Shown piece after piece: positions 1-5,191 of a stretch of DNA of 6,045 bases. The notes beneath the pieces are model-generated. The model made no database searches, was not told where the DNA came from, and worked only from the letters and a program-made list of their open reading frames with translations. Numbering within the stretch: position 1 is the stretch's first letter; each line of letters begins with the position of its first letter. A program made the position numbers and the translations under genes. This DNA is from Bacillota bacterium (GTDB lineage Bacteria > Bacillota > Bacilli > Bacillales > Cytobacillaceae). The DNA lies in the NCBI GenBank assembly GCA_023389895.1, contig JAEWDX010000243.1, positions 1 through 6,045 on the forward strand, in the 5' to 3' direction.

Positions 1-488
1 ACGTAAAGTTTATGATTGAGCGCAATAAAAAAATTAGTGAGGTCGAGCTACCACTAGAAAAATTACCGAAAACCGGAAAAGTCGGAGTAGGTATCGGTCT
101 TGTTGACGATAAAGAAATTATCGTCGATCCTGCTGTTACAATTGAAAGTAAGGATATAGGGGGACCTTCCGCAGGATTTATGTTTTCACTTGAAATTTAC
201 AATCAATTAGTTGAAGAGGATTTAACAAGGGGCTATCAAATTGCTGGTACAGGTACAATGGACTCCGATGGGAATGTCGGCAAAATTGGTGGAATCGAAC
301 AAAAAATCGTTGCTGCAGATAAAGCAGGTGCTGAAATATTTCTAGCACCGAATGAGAATGGTGCAGCTAATTCTAATTATGAAGAAGCAGTCAAGACTGC
401 GAAAGACATCAAATCGAAAATGAAAATTATTCCGATTAATACGTATGATGAAGCAATAGAATATCTCCTTAGCTTAAAAGAGAAATAG
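1..488 (+). CDS. ylbL: YlbL family PDZ/Lon-type serine protease, C-terminal part (5' truncated by window)
   Basis: The reading frame is open from the window edge (first whole codon at 3) to TAG at 486-488, so the N-terminal part is missing. The ATG at 12 has no Shine-Dalgarno site and lies inside the coding frame, so it is not the start. What remains is the Lon-type (peptidase family S16) catalytic domain. The nucleophile Ser sits in the motif GGPSAG (serine codon 168-170). The partner Lys sits in the GKIGGIEQK segment (codon 303-305), 45 residues later, close to the Ser-Lys spacing of Lon. The full family member has an N-terminal membrane anchor and a PDZ domain. In B. subtilis, YlbL with CtpA degrades the division inhibitor YneA during recovery from DNA damage; that role is transferred by homology. 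The next gene is ylbM, convergent, as in B. subtilis. Identification is strong from both motif and gene order. Confidence 0.93.
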   Translation, partial: VKFMIERNKKISEVELPLEKLPKTGKVGVGIGLVDDKEIIVDPAVTIESKDIGGPSAGFMFSLEIYNQLVEEDLTRGYQIAGTGTMDSDGNVGKIGGIEQKIVAADKAGAEIFLAPNENGAANSNYEEAVKTAKDIKSKMKIIPINTYDEAIEYLLSLKEK

Positions 489-510
489 CGGCAAATGCCG
501 CTGTTTTTTT
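487..510 (+). terminator. Intrinsic terminator of ylbL, possibly used by ylbM too
   Basis: A 7-bp GC-rich inverted repeat AGCGGCA/TGCCGCT (487-493 and 496-502) is followed by G and seven T. The minimal 2-base loop would probably open to a 4-base loop with a 6-bp stem. The stem overlaps the last two bases of the ylbL stop codon. Read from the - strand, the same hairpin lies 25 bases past the ylbM stop, but its T-tract is interrupted (ATTTCTCTTTT), so it is weaker in that direction. Confidence 0.88.
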
Positions 511-534
511 GAAGAAAAGTTAAAAAAGACGAAT

Positions 535-1749
535 CTATTCCATCATTAAAGGTGGTTGTTTGAATTCGTTTTCTAACAGTAATCTTTGACCTTTCCCTGA
601 GGCACCGAGAGAATAAATTCTTGATGCTCTAATATCGAGCATGAGCTGTTTATTCTGTCTAGCAGCCAATCTTGAGATTAAGGGCAAACCTAAATTTGCC
701 TTATGTTTATTTAAATATTGCTTTCCTTTCGTTGTCATGCCTAATAGGCGTAAATATTCAGCCCTCTCTGTTTCCATATACATCTCAGTCTTCGTCGTAT
801 TGGTCAAAATATGGATACATACTCTTTGCAGTCTTGTCCATGTATAGCGCTTTGTTTTAAGTCTTTCCATAAATTGTTGAAAGCTTTCTGACTCAAGCGC
901 TATTGGAAGGATTCGATTTTCAAGTCCTTCTTCAATCTCATAAATTGTTTTTAGCTGATTCGCTGTCATTTGAATTAAACGGAATTTTAAATAGGGAAAA
1001 TATTGCTCCCAATGATGAAAAAGCCCAAATTCTTCTTTATATTGCAAAAGTGAATGAAATGTCGCATCAGGAACGAATTGCTGAAAGGCTGCTTTTTTCT
1101 CGTCCTCAGAAAAAAGGGCTTTTCGAATGCTTGTTGCACTTGCAATTGATTCTGACGTGAAATGCTCATCATGATATTCAGCGTTTTTCCTTGCGACAGT
1201 AAAACATTTAATCGTAGCGTGCTGATTGTGGATAGCTTTTACATATTGATAGCCTAAAATATTATTTGGCTTGGACAAGTCAATGAATTCCAACTGAGAG
1301 GTTAAATCTTGAAAGGCTAATGATGAAGCTTTCGGGTAACTATTTCCTTCTCTCATATAAAGCTTAACTCGTTTATCATATTTTTCTTTATTATTTTCTA
1401 TGTACGAAAGTGTTTGTTCAAAGCTCTTAATATTCCCAGATTCGCTACCGAAACATAGGAAATCGCAGCCTGCTGCTTCAAGAATAGAGACAGCACCATT
1501 AGCGAATGTATCAGCTTTCTGTGTTGCAAACGCATATGGAAGTTCAAAAACGATATCAACTCCAGAGGATAGAGCCATTTCTGTCCGTTTCCACTTTGAT
1601 ACTAGTGCAGGTTCGCCACGTTGCAGGAAATTTCCACTCATCACGGCAATAACGATGTCTGCATCGGCGATTTTCTTGGCCTCATTAAGATGATACAAAT
1701 GTCCATTATGGAAAGGATTATATTCAACAATTAAACCAACTGCGTTCAT
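535..1749 (-). CDS. tmcAL: tRNA(Met) cytidine acetate ligase (TmcAL, YlbM)
   Basis: This 404-residue cytoplasmic protein should acetylate C34 of elongator tRNA(Met) to ac4C using acetate and ATP through an acetyl-adenylate, the activity shown for B. subtilis YlbM/TmcAL. The nucleotidyltransferase fold is marked by NPFHNGH at the N-terminus (His14 and His17, the HxGH signature), MSGNFLQRGEPAL at residues 37-49, FGSESG at 100-105, NNILGYQYVKA at 162-172 and a C-terminal-half SATSIRKAL motif at 204-212, which matches the ISxxxIR-type nucleotide-binding motif. The length is close to the usual 390-415. The ATG start is supported by GAGGAG (1760-1765 on the + strand) ten bases upstream. It is a single-gene unit on the - strand, convergent with ylbL and divergent from ylbN, exactly the B. 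subtilis order. No truncation or odd residues were seen. Confidence 0.95.
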   Translation of the reverse strand: MNAVGLIVEYNPFHNGHLYHLNEAKKIADADIVIAVMSGNFLQRGEPALVSKWKRTEMALSSGVDIVFELPYAFATQKADTFANGAVSILEAAGCDFLCFGSESGNIKSFEQTLSYIENNKEKYDKRVKLYMREGNSYPKASSLAFQDLTSQLEFIDLSKPNNILGYQYVKAIHNQHATIKCFTVARKNAEYHDEHFTSESIASATSIRKALFSEDEKKAAFQQFVPDATFHSLLQYKEEFGLFHHWEQYFPYLKFRLIQMTANQLKTIYEIEEGLENRILPIALESESFQQFMERLKTKRYTWTRLQRVCIHILTNTTKTEMYMETERAEYLRLLGMTTKGKQYLNKHKANLGLPLISRLAARQNKQLMLDIRASRIYSLGASGKGQRLLLENEFKQPPLMME

Positions 1750-1783
1750 AACTTGATTTCTCCTCGAAAAAAGTTTAAATTAA

Positions 1784-1811
1784 CTTATAATGTCATTATT
1801 GCATGTTTGAA
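1784..1811 (-). promoter_or_regulatory. Candidate sigma-A promoter for ylbM
   Basis: On the - strand, TTCAAA (1806-1811, 4 of 6 to TTGACA) and TATAAG (1784-1789, 5 of 6 to TATAAT) are separated by 16 bases. This would give a leader of about 30 bases before the ribosome-binding site at 1760-1765. It is a modest match in AT-rich DNA, chosen because it is the best pair in the short divergent gap. The downstream leader carries a weak AAGTT/AACTT inverted repeat (1771-1786). Confidence 0.4.
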
Positions 1812-1828
1812 GGTGTAAAGAAATAATA

Positions 1829-1857
1829 TTGACAAATAATTATATGAAAGCTATAAT
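1829..1857 (+). promoter_or_regulatory. Perfect-consensus sigma-A promoter for ylbN-rpmF
   Basis: TTGACA (1829-1834) and TATAAT (1852-1857) are both exact matches to the sigma-A consensus and are separated by the ideal 17 bases. Transcription would begin near 1864, giving a leader of only about 20 bases before the ylbN start. The strength fits a gene pair feeding ribosome assembly. It lies between the divergent ylbM and ylbN and does not overlap the candidate ylbM promoter. Confidence 0.88.
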
Positions 1858-1872
1858 TACCTTTGTTGCCTT

Positions 1873-1881
1873 GAGGTGATC
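1873..1881 (+). promoter_or_regulatory. Ribosome-binding site that fixes the ylbN start
   Basis: GAGGTGATC is a nine-base uninterrupted match to the Bacillus anti-Shine-Dalgarno sequence. The ATG at 1885 follows at proper spacing. The in-frame GTG at 1876 lies inside this site and therefore cannot be the start. Confidence 0.85.
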
Positions 1882-1884
1882 CGT

Positions 1885-2391
1885 ATGAAATGGACTTTAA
1901 GTCAGTTACAAAAAAATCGAAGCAAGGAATTTATCATCGATGAGATTGTTAATATGGAAGCGATCAAAGAATTTGATCCAACGATTATAGCTGTCTCACC
2001 AATGCATATTGTAGGAAGAGCTGATATTGATTCAGCAAAGGTGACTTTTCATTTGAAGATAATGGGTCATTTAATCCTTCCTTGTTCTCGTACTTTAGTT
2101 GACGTAAATTTCCCAATTAATGTAGAAACAACAGAAACCTTCTTTTTGAAAGATTTAGATTATGAATCTGCTGAGGAGGTTCACCAAGTAAAAGGTGATC
2201 TAATCGATCTTGCACCGGTCGTTCAAGAGATCCTCTTACTCGAGGTTCCAATGCAAGTATACTGTGAAGATAGCAGTGAAGAAGGGGCTCCACAATCTGG
2301 TAAAGATTGGGAGGTAATTACCGAGCAGAAGAAGGATAAGATTGATCCTCGTCTTGCTGGTCTTGCGCAATTTTTTGAACGAAAAGATTAA
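1885..2391 (+). CDS. ylbN: DUF177 (YceD family) protein YlbN, linked to 23S rRNA accumulation
   Basis: This 168-residue protein belongs to the DUF177/YceD family, whose members are tied to accumulation or processing of large-subunit rRNA and are nearly always encoded just before rpmF. Seen in the sequence are the family-typical core strand LPCSRTL (65-71), the acidic hydrophobic stretch IDLAPVVQEILLLEVPMQVYC (107-127 without a break) and the C-terminal signature DPRLAGLAQFF (154-164). The start is ATG 1885, not the upstream GTG 1876, because the latter is within the ribosome-binding site. Some family members carry a C-terminal Cys cluster after the VPM segment. Here only Cys127 remains in that segment, followed by an acidic stretch, so zinc binding there is unlikely. 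It is the first gene of a unit with rpmF, 73 bases apart with no terminator between them. The molecular mechanism is not established for Bacillus. Confidence 0.92.
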   Translation: MKWTLSQLQKNRSKEFIIDEIVNMEAIKEFDPTIIAVSPMHIVGRADIDSAKVTFHLKIMGHLILPCSRTLVDVNFPINVETTETFFLKDLDYESAEEVHQVKGDLIDLAPVVQEILLLEVPMQVYCEDSSEEGAPQSGKDWEVITEQKKDKIDPRLAGLAQFFERKD

Positions 2392-2449
2392 CAAGAAGCA
2401 ATTGAAGTAACCAGTTATTTATGGACTTCATAACTTTCTTATACTTTTT

Positions 2450-2458
2450 AAGGAGGTG
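2450..2458 (+). promoter_or_regulatory. Ribosome-binding site that fixes the rpmF start
   Basis: AAGGAGGTG is a nine-base perfect match to the anti-Shine-Dalgarno sequence, six bases before ATG 2465. The in-frame GTG at 2456 overlaps this site and is not a usable start. Such a strong site fits an abundant ribosomal protein. Confidence 0.88.
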
Positions 2459-2464
2459 GGAATA

Positions 2465-2638
2465 ATGGCTGTACCTTTTAGAAGAACGTCTAAAACTGCG
2501 AAAAGAAAACGTCGTACCCATTTTAAATTACAGGTTCCTGGTATGGTAGGATGCCCAAACTGTGGTGAAATGAAACTAGCTCACCGTGTTTGCAAAGCTT
2601 GCGGAACATACAAAGGAAAAGAAGTTGTAAATAACTAA
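2465..2638 (+). CDS. rpmF: 50S ribosomal protein L32 (bL32), zinc-binding form
   Basis: This 57-residue basic protein begins [10 protein letters not shown], the hallmark N-terminus of bL32, followed by the Arg/Lys-rich rRNA-binding segment [12 protein letters not shown] (11-22) and VPGM (25-28). A zinc ribbon is complete: Cys30-x2-Cys33 and Cys43-x2-Cys46. This is therefore the zinc-containing (C+) form, not the zinc-independent paralogue found in some bacteria. The length matches the family. It sits 73 bases after ylbN, and a strong terminator follows 17 bases after its stop. The spacer before it holds two competing short hairpins that could matter for its expression. Confidence 0.98.
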   Translation: MAVPFRRTSKTAKRKRRTHFKLQVPGMVGCPNCGEMKLAHRVCKACGTYKGKEVVNN

Positions 2639-2655
2639 TCTTCCTTTTAGATATG

Positions 2656-2696
2656 AAGCACAAGAACAAGACGTTCTTGTGCTTTTGTCTTTTTTT
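2656..2696 (+). terminator. Strong intrinsic terminator after rpmF
   Basis: A perfect 12-bp inverted repeat, AAGCACAAGAAC (2656-2667) with GTTCTTGTGCTT (2673-2684), encloses a 5-base loop. It is followed by a T-rich tail (TTTT at 2683-2686, then TTTTTTT at 2690-2696). It ends the ylbN-rpmF unit and separates it from the crotonase gene. Confidence 0.93.
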
Positions 2697-2726
2697 AATA
2701 GAAGAAAATGTTGATGGAGGAAAAAG

Positions 2727-3485
2727 ATGAATCCCTATTTATTAGAACAAGATGATGAAGGTTTATTAGTTTTTACCATTAACCGTCCTGAAAAAAGAAA
2801 TGCTATTAACTATGAGGTAATGGCTGGATTAGAAGATGCACTAAAGAAATCTAACGAAGGTAATAATAAAGCATTAGTAATCACAGGTGCAGGGAATCGG
2901 GCCTTTTGTTCAGGTGGAGATTTAGTTGTTTTTCACGATTTGAGGACAGAGAAGGAAGCCTTTGAAATGTTAAGTAGAATGTCCGATATTTTAACGAAAT
3001 TATTCTTTCATCAAAAGCCTACAATTGCATTATTGAATGGTGTAGCTGTTGGTGGTGGCTGCGAGCTTGCTTCTGCTTGTGACTATCGAATTGCAAACAA
3101 AAATGTGAAAGCAGGTTTCATTCAAGGCACTTTAGCGATAACGACTGGCTGGGGTGGGGGTACGTTTTTGTCGGAGAAGCTATTACCTGCTAACGGAATG
3201 AAAATGCTAATGGAAGCTAGTCTTTATGATGCGAATCAATTGAAAGAGCTGGGCTTTATTCAAGCAATTGTTGATGGTGAGCGCTTAGAAAGCGATAAGC
3301 AATATATAGAAAAAATATTACATCTTGAATTAGCTGTGTTAAAAGCTTATAAAAAGCTATTTATTAACAAATGGATGCAGGCAAATATAGAGCAAAGAGT
3401 TATGCAGGAAGTTCGGAGCTGTGCGAGGTTATGGGGGGAAGAAGCACATCATCAGCAAGTTTCGAAGTTTTTATCTAATAAGTAA
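2727..3485 (+). CDS. Crotonase-fold (enoyl-CoA hydratase/isomerase family) protein with altered active site
   Basis: This 252-residue protein is a crotonase by its conserved core: INRPEKRNAIN near the N-terminus (18-28), the oxyanion-hole motif AFCSGGDL (59-66), and NGVAVGGGCELASACDYRIA (104-123). Aligned without gaps to the segment containing Glu144 and Glu164 of rat mitochondrial enoyl-CoA hydratase (sequence recalled), the first catalytic Glu is kept (Glu113). The second falls on Gln133, in GFIQGTL instead of the usual QPE. The glycine-rich turn after it reads TGWGGG (140-145). Simple hydratase activity is therefore doubtful. A Trp and Gly pattern at this place recalls ethylmalonyl/methylmalonyl-CoA decarboxylase-like members, but other crotonase reactions remain possible. 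ATG 2727 has GGAGG (2716-2720) six bases upstream. No convincing promoter was found in the short gap after the rpmF terminator. gerR follows 83 bases later in the same direction. Family is certain, exact reaction unknown. Confidence 0.88.
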   Translation: MNPYLLEQDDEGLLVFTINRPEKRNAINYEVMAGLEDALKKSNEGNNKALVITGAGNRAFCSGGDLVVFHDLRTEKEAFEMLSRMSDILTKLFFHQKPTIALLNGVAVGGGCELASACDYRIANKNVKAGFIQGTLAITTGWGGGTFLSEKLLPANGMKMLMEASLYDANQLKELGFIQAIVDGERLESDKQYIEKILHLELAVLKAYKKLFINKWMQANIEQRVMQEVRSCARLWGEEAHHQQVSKFLSNK

Positions 3486-3500
3486 CATTAAAAAAATCAA

Positions 3501-3522
3501 ATAGGACATCAGTCTATCTTTT
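3501..3522 (+). terminator. Weak hairpin between the crotonase gene and gerR (possible terminator or attenuator)
   Basis: ATA-G-GAC (3501-3507) can pair with GTC-TAT (3512-3517) around a 4-base loop, leaving one bulged G, and CTTTTCT follows. The stem is short and AU-rich outside three pairs, so it would terminate poorly. It may allow partial read-through into gerR. Confidence 0.25.
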
Positions 3523-3568
3523 CTAGCAACAGCATATGTATAAATAAAAAACTAGGAGGGATGCGCTA

Positions 3569-4165
3569 ATGTCTTTAACACGTCAAGATGCTTGGTCACA
3601 AGATGAAGATTTATTGCTTGCAGAGTTAGTACTCAAATATATTAGAGAGGGAAGTACACAATTACAAGCCTTTGAAGAGGTTGGTAAAAGACTGAAAAGG
3701 ACAGCTGCTGCATGTGGATTCCGTTGGAATTCTTATGTGCGAAAACAATATAAAGCCGGGATTGAGCTTGCGAAAAAACAAAGAAAAGCAAGAAAGCAAA
3801 ATTCGCAGCAAGAAGAAATGGAAATAGAGATAAAAGTGACAGAATCTGAATTATCTACTCCTGAAGTGATTGAACCTATTTTAAAAGATGCAGAAGAAAT
3901 GTTAGCCTTTGAGGATTTAGTAAGTCATTTAAAAACACTCTATAAAAAAACAGAGATAAAAAGCTACAAAAGTGAAGACATTAAATCATATGAAGAACGT
4001 ATTCAAACCCTAGAAAAGCAATTATATTATTTAGCATCTGAAAACGAAAGGTTAATAAAAGACTTACGCAAGATTGAGAAGGATTATAATGCATTAGTAG
4101 AAGTGATGGAAAAAGCTTTTAAAATGGTCATTTTAAAGGATGAAATGACAAAACAAAAGGTATAA
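3569..4165 (+). CDS. gerR: GerR/RsfA family sporulation transcription regulator (YlbO)
   Basis: This 198-residue protein has an N-terminal Myb/SANT-like DNA-binding segment, residues 5-60. It opens with [17 protein letters not shown], and a later [16 protein letters not shown] supplies the recognition-helix tryptophan. A basic, low-complexity linker (69-85) and an acidic stretch follow, then a predicted coiled coil at about 140-182, rich in Leu, Glu and Lys. This layout is that of the RsfA/GerR (YlbO) family. Position after rpmF and before ylbP marks it as the ylbO orthologue. B. subtilis GerR is made in the mother cell under sigma-E and modulates sigma-E and sigma-K regulon genes; the same role is inferred here. 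The start ATG has AGGAGGG (3554-3560) eight bases upstream. A 2-codon ATG CGC TAA at 3561-3569 overlaps the start codon as TAATG and is probably incidental. Confidence 0.9.
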   Translation: MSLTRQDAWSQDEDLLLAELVLKYIREGSTQLQAFEEVGKRLKRTAAACGFRWNSYVRKQYKAGIELAKKQRKARKQNSQQEEMEIEIKVTESELSTPEVIEPILKDAEEMLAFEDLVSHLKTLYKKTEIKSYKSEDIKSYEERIQTLEKQLYYLASENERLIKDLRKIEKDYNALVEVMEKAFKMVILKDEMTKQKV

Positions 4166-4174
4166 AATGAATGA

Positions 4175-4205
4175 AAACGCGGACATTTTTTGTCCGCGTT
4201 TCTTT
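4175..4205. terminator. Bidirectional terminator between gerR and ylbP
   Basis: A perfect 11-bp inverted repeat, AAACGCGGACA (4175-4185) and TGTCCGCGTTT (4191-4201), has a 5-base T loop. On the + strand TTTCTTT follows, serving gerR; on the - strand the hairpin begins three bases past the ylbP stop and is followed by TTTT. The two genes converge on it, and its right edge overlaps the ylbP stop codon. Confidence 0.9.
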
Positions 4206-4677
4206 AAAGCGTTTTCTCCTGAACGCCCTTTGGGAACCAACAGAGAGGATTTTCTCCTCTGTCTCTTTCCATGTCATAATGGACAGGTGAAAATTCCATC
4301 TTACTCCAAAATTCATCTGATTTTACACGTGGATTTGTTTTAATCGGTAGGCCAAGGTTTTTGGCATACTCAACTAGCGCCTTGCCATATCCTTTATTTC
4401 GATAATCAGCTAACACTTCAAGCTTCCAAAGCTCATAATAATCCTGTGCAGGCTCGAAATAACGATCGTACTTGTTCTCAATACGATATAAGCTCATTCT
4501 AGCAACAAGCTTATCACCAAAATATATTCCGTAAAATGGTGATTCACTATCATTTTCAATAATATTCGCTTCCAAATCCTCAAGCATTGAAAGCTCCTGT
4601 AAACCATATTCTTTAAACTTTTTGAACTCCTCAAGTGTCTTATAATTGACCATAAGCTTCTCTACTTTATAATGCAT
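4204..4677 (-). CDS. ylbP: GNAT family N-acetyltransferase YlbP
   Basis: This 157-residue cytoplasmic protein has the acetyl-CoA-binding motif A of GNAT enzymes: LEVLADYRNKGYGKALVEYA (86-105), with R-x-x-G-x-G at 93-98. Other recognisable YlbP family segments are NYKTLEEFKKFKEYGLQELS (11-30), SPFYGIYFGDKLVARMSLY (46-64) and RGENPLCWFP near the C-terminus (140-149). Together with location beside ylbO this identifies YlbP. The substrate is not known to me. The start ATG at 4677 has AAGGGG (4685-4690 on the + strand) seven bases upstream; an internal Met at residue 9 lacks a comparable site. The gene converges on gerR and shares its terminator. On its other side is an AT-rich divergent region with a cre-like element, so catabolite control is possible but unproven. 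Confidence 0.9.
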   Translation of the reverse strand: MHYKVEKLMVNYKTLEEFKKFKEYGLQELSMLEDLEANIIENDSESPFYGIYFGDKLVARMSLYRIENKYDRYFEPAQDYYELWKLEVLADYRNKGYGKALVEYAKNLGLPIKTNPRVKSDEFWSKMEFSPVHYDMERDRGENPLCWFPKGVQEKTL

Positions 4678-4780
4678 ATGATTTCCCCTTTCTTTAGATA
4701 TCCATTTTCTAAGTCATTCCATAATTAACAGTAATTTATTCTATTATTCTTATTATATTATAAAAAGTATAAAAATAAAA

Positions 4781-4795
4781 TCGAAAGCGGTTCCA
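4781..4795 (+). promoter_or_regulatory. cre-like site (possible CcpA operator)
   Basis: TCGAAAGCGGTTCCA matches the B. subtilis cre consensus WTGNAANCGNWNNCW at every fixed position except the second (C for T). It lies about 134 bases before the biotin carrier start and about 100 bases before the ylbP start, next to a TATAAT-like - strand hexamer. Fatty and branched acyl-CoA catabolic genes are often under CcpA, which makes the location plausible. A degenerate consensus gives chance hits, so confidence is moderate. Confidence 0.4.
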
Positions 4796-4913
4796 TTTTT
4801 AGGAGGAAAAAGTCAGAAGATTGTAGAAATATAATAATAAAGGTGAAATTTGGAGCAATGGACAAGTTTATGCCGAATTCGAATATGAATGAACTGTGAA
4901 CGATATATTTAAT

Positions 4914-4920
4914 AGGGGGA
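4914..4920 (+). promoter_or_regulatory. Ribosome-binding site of the biotin carrier gene
   Basis: AGGGGGA precedes ATG 4929 by eight bases. A nearer ATG at 4921 is out of frame and stops after three codons (ATG GAT AAA TGA), overlapping the true start codon. The true start is chosen by spacing and by the protein alignment. Confidence 0.7.
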
Positions 4921-4928
4921 ATGGATAA

Positions 4929-5147
4929 ATGAAGGAAATTACCGCAACAATGGCAGGGACAGTATTTACTATATTAGTTGGAGTGAATGATGAAATTAGT
5001 CCGGGACAAGAGGTAATCATTCTTGAATCAATGAAAATGGAAATCCCTGTAGACAGTCAGACTGGAGGGAAGGTAACGGAAATAAAAGTAAGCATCGGTG
5101 ATTTTGTCAATGAAGGTGATCTATTACTAGTCATTGATCCTGAATAA
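4929..5147 (+). CDS. Biotin carrier (biotin/lipoyl attachment) protein, YngHB-like
   Basis: This 72-residue protein is a complete single biotinyl domain. The biotinylation motif ESMKMEIPV (33-41) places biotin on Lys36; Met on both sides is the signature of biotin rather than lipoyl domains. The conserved MAGTV (8-12) and GDFVNEGDLLL (57-67) hairpins on the two halves of the barrel are present. It carries CO2 from a biotin carboxylase to a carboxyltransferase. Stand-alone carriers of this size are known in B. subtilis as YngHB (BLAP), within the yngJ-yngE branched-chain acyl-CoA operon. Here the gene lies 44 bases before a YngE-like carboxyltransferase gene, with no terminator between, so the two are surely co-transcribed. 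No biotin carboxylase gene lies upstream. Which acyl-CoA the complex carboxylates cannot be told from this gene alone. Confidence 0.93.
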   Translation: MKEITATMAGTVFTILVGVNDEISPGQEVIILESMKMEIPVDSQTGGKVTEIKVSIGDFVNEGDLLLVIDPE

Positions 5148-5191
5148 AATTCTTGTGTCTAGCTTTAGTATTTGATGTTAGGAGGAGCAAC

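Larger units (their letters stand above)
4678..4928. other. AT-rich divergent intergenic region, ylbP to biotin carrier gene
   Basis: These 251 bases separate divergent ylbP from the carboxylase genes and hold no convincing full gene. Visible in it are AT-rich tracts with TATAAT-like hexamers on both strands (+ strand 4830-4835; - strand 4757-4762), neither with a good -35. A cre-like element lies at 4781-4795. AGGAGG at 4801-4806 has no start codon behind it, and a possible 13-codon ORF lies at 4858-4899. A sigma-E-like hexamer pair lies just before the carrier gene. The gap is much longer than others in the window, so it probably holds regulation for one or both genes. Confidence 0.6.

Noticed and set aside
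903..1160. 85-codon + strand open frame (and others at 641-847, 672-860, 1400-1693) within ylbM
   Set aside because: They lie opposite the well-conserved tmcAL gene, have no ribosome-binding sites and resemble no protein I know; they are antisense shadows.
1876..1884. In-frame GTG upstream of ylbN as the start codon
   Set aside because: It lies inside the nine-base ribosome-binding site; ATG 1885 has correct spacing and matches the family N-terminus MKW.
2440..2445. TATACT as a separate rpmF promoter -10
   Set aside because: No acceptable -35 hexamer lies 16-18 bases upstream and there is no extended -10 TG; rpmF is more simply read from the ylbN promoter.
2318..2521. 67-codon - strand frame across the ylbN-rpmF junction
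   Set aside because: It is antisense to two certain genes, spans a spacer and has no recognisable protein features.
3533..3540. CATATGTA as a sigma-E or sigma-K -10 element for gerR
   Set aside because: CATA fits, but the rest does not match CATACAAT, and the best -35 at 14 bases (GTCTATC) is poor. gerR is expected to be sigma-E dependent, so the idea is plausible but unsupported by the bases.
4128..4316. 62-codon - strand frame across the gerR/ylbP terminator
   Set aside because: It runs through the bidirectional terminator hairpin and overlaps the end of ylbP in another frame.
4830..4835. TATAAT as a sigma-A promoter for the biotin carrier gene
   Set aside because: The hexamer is exact, but the bases 17 upstream are A-rich with no TTGACA resemblance and no extended -10; such hexamers are common by chance in this AT-rich gap.
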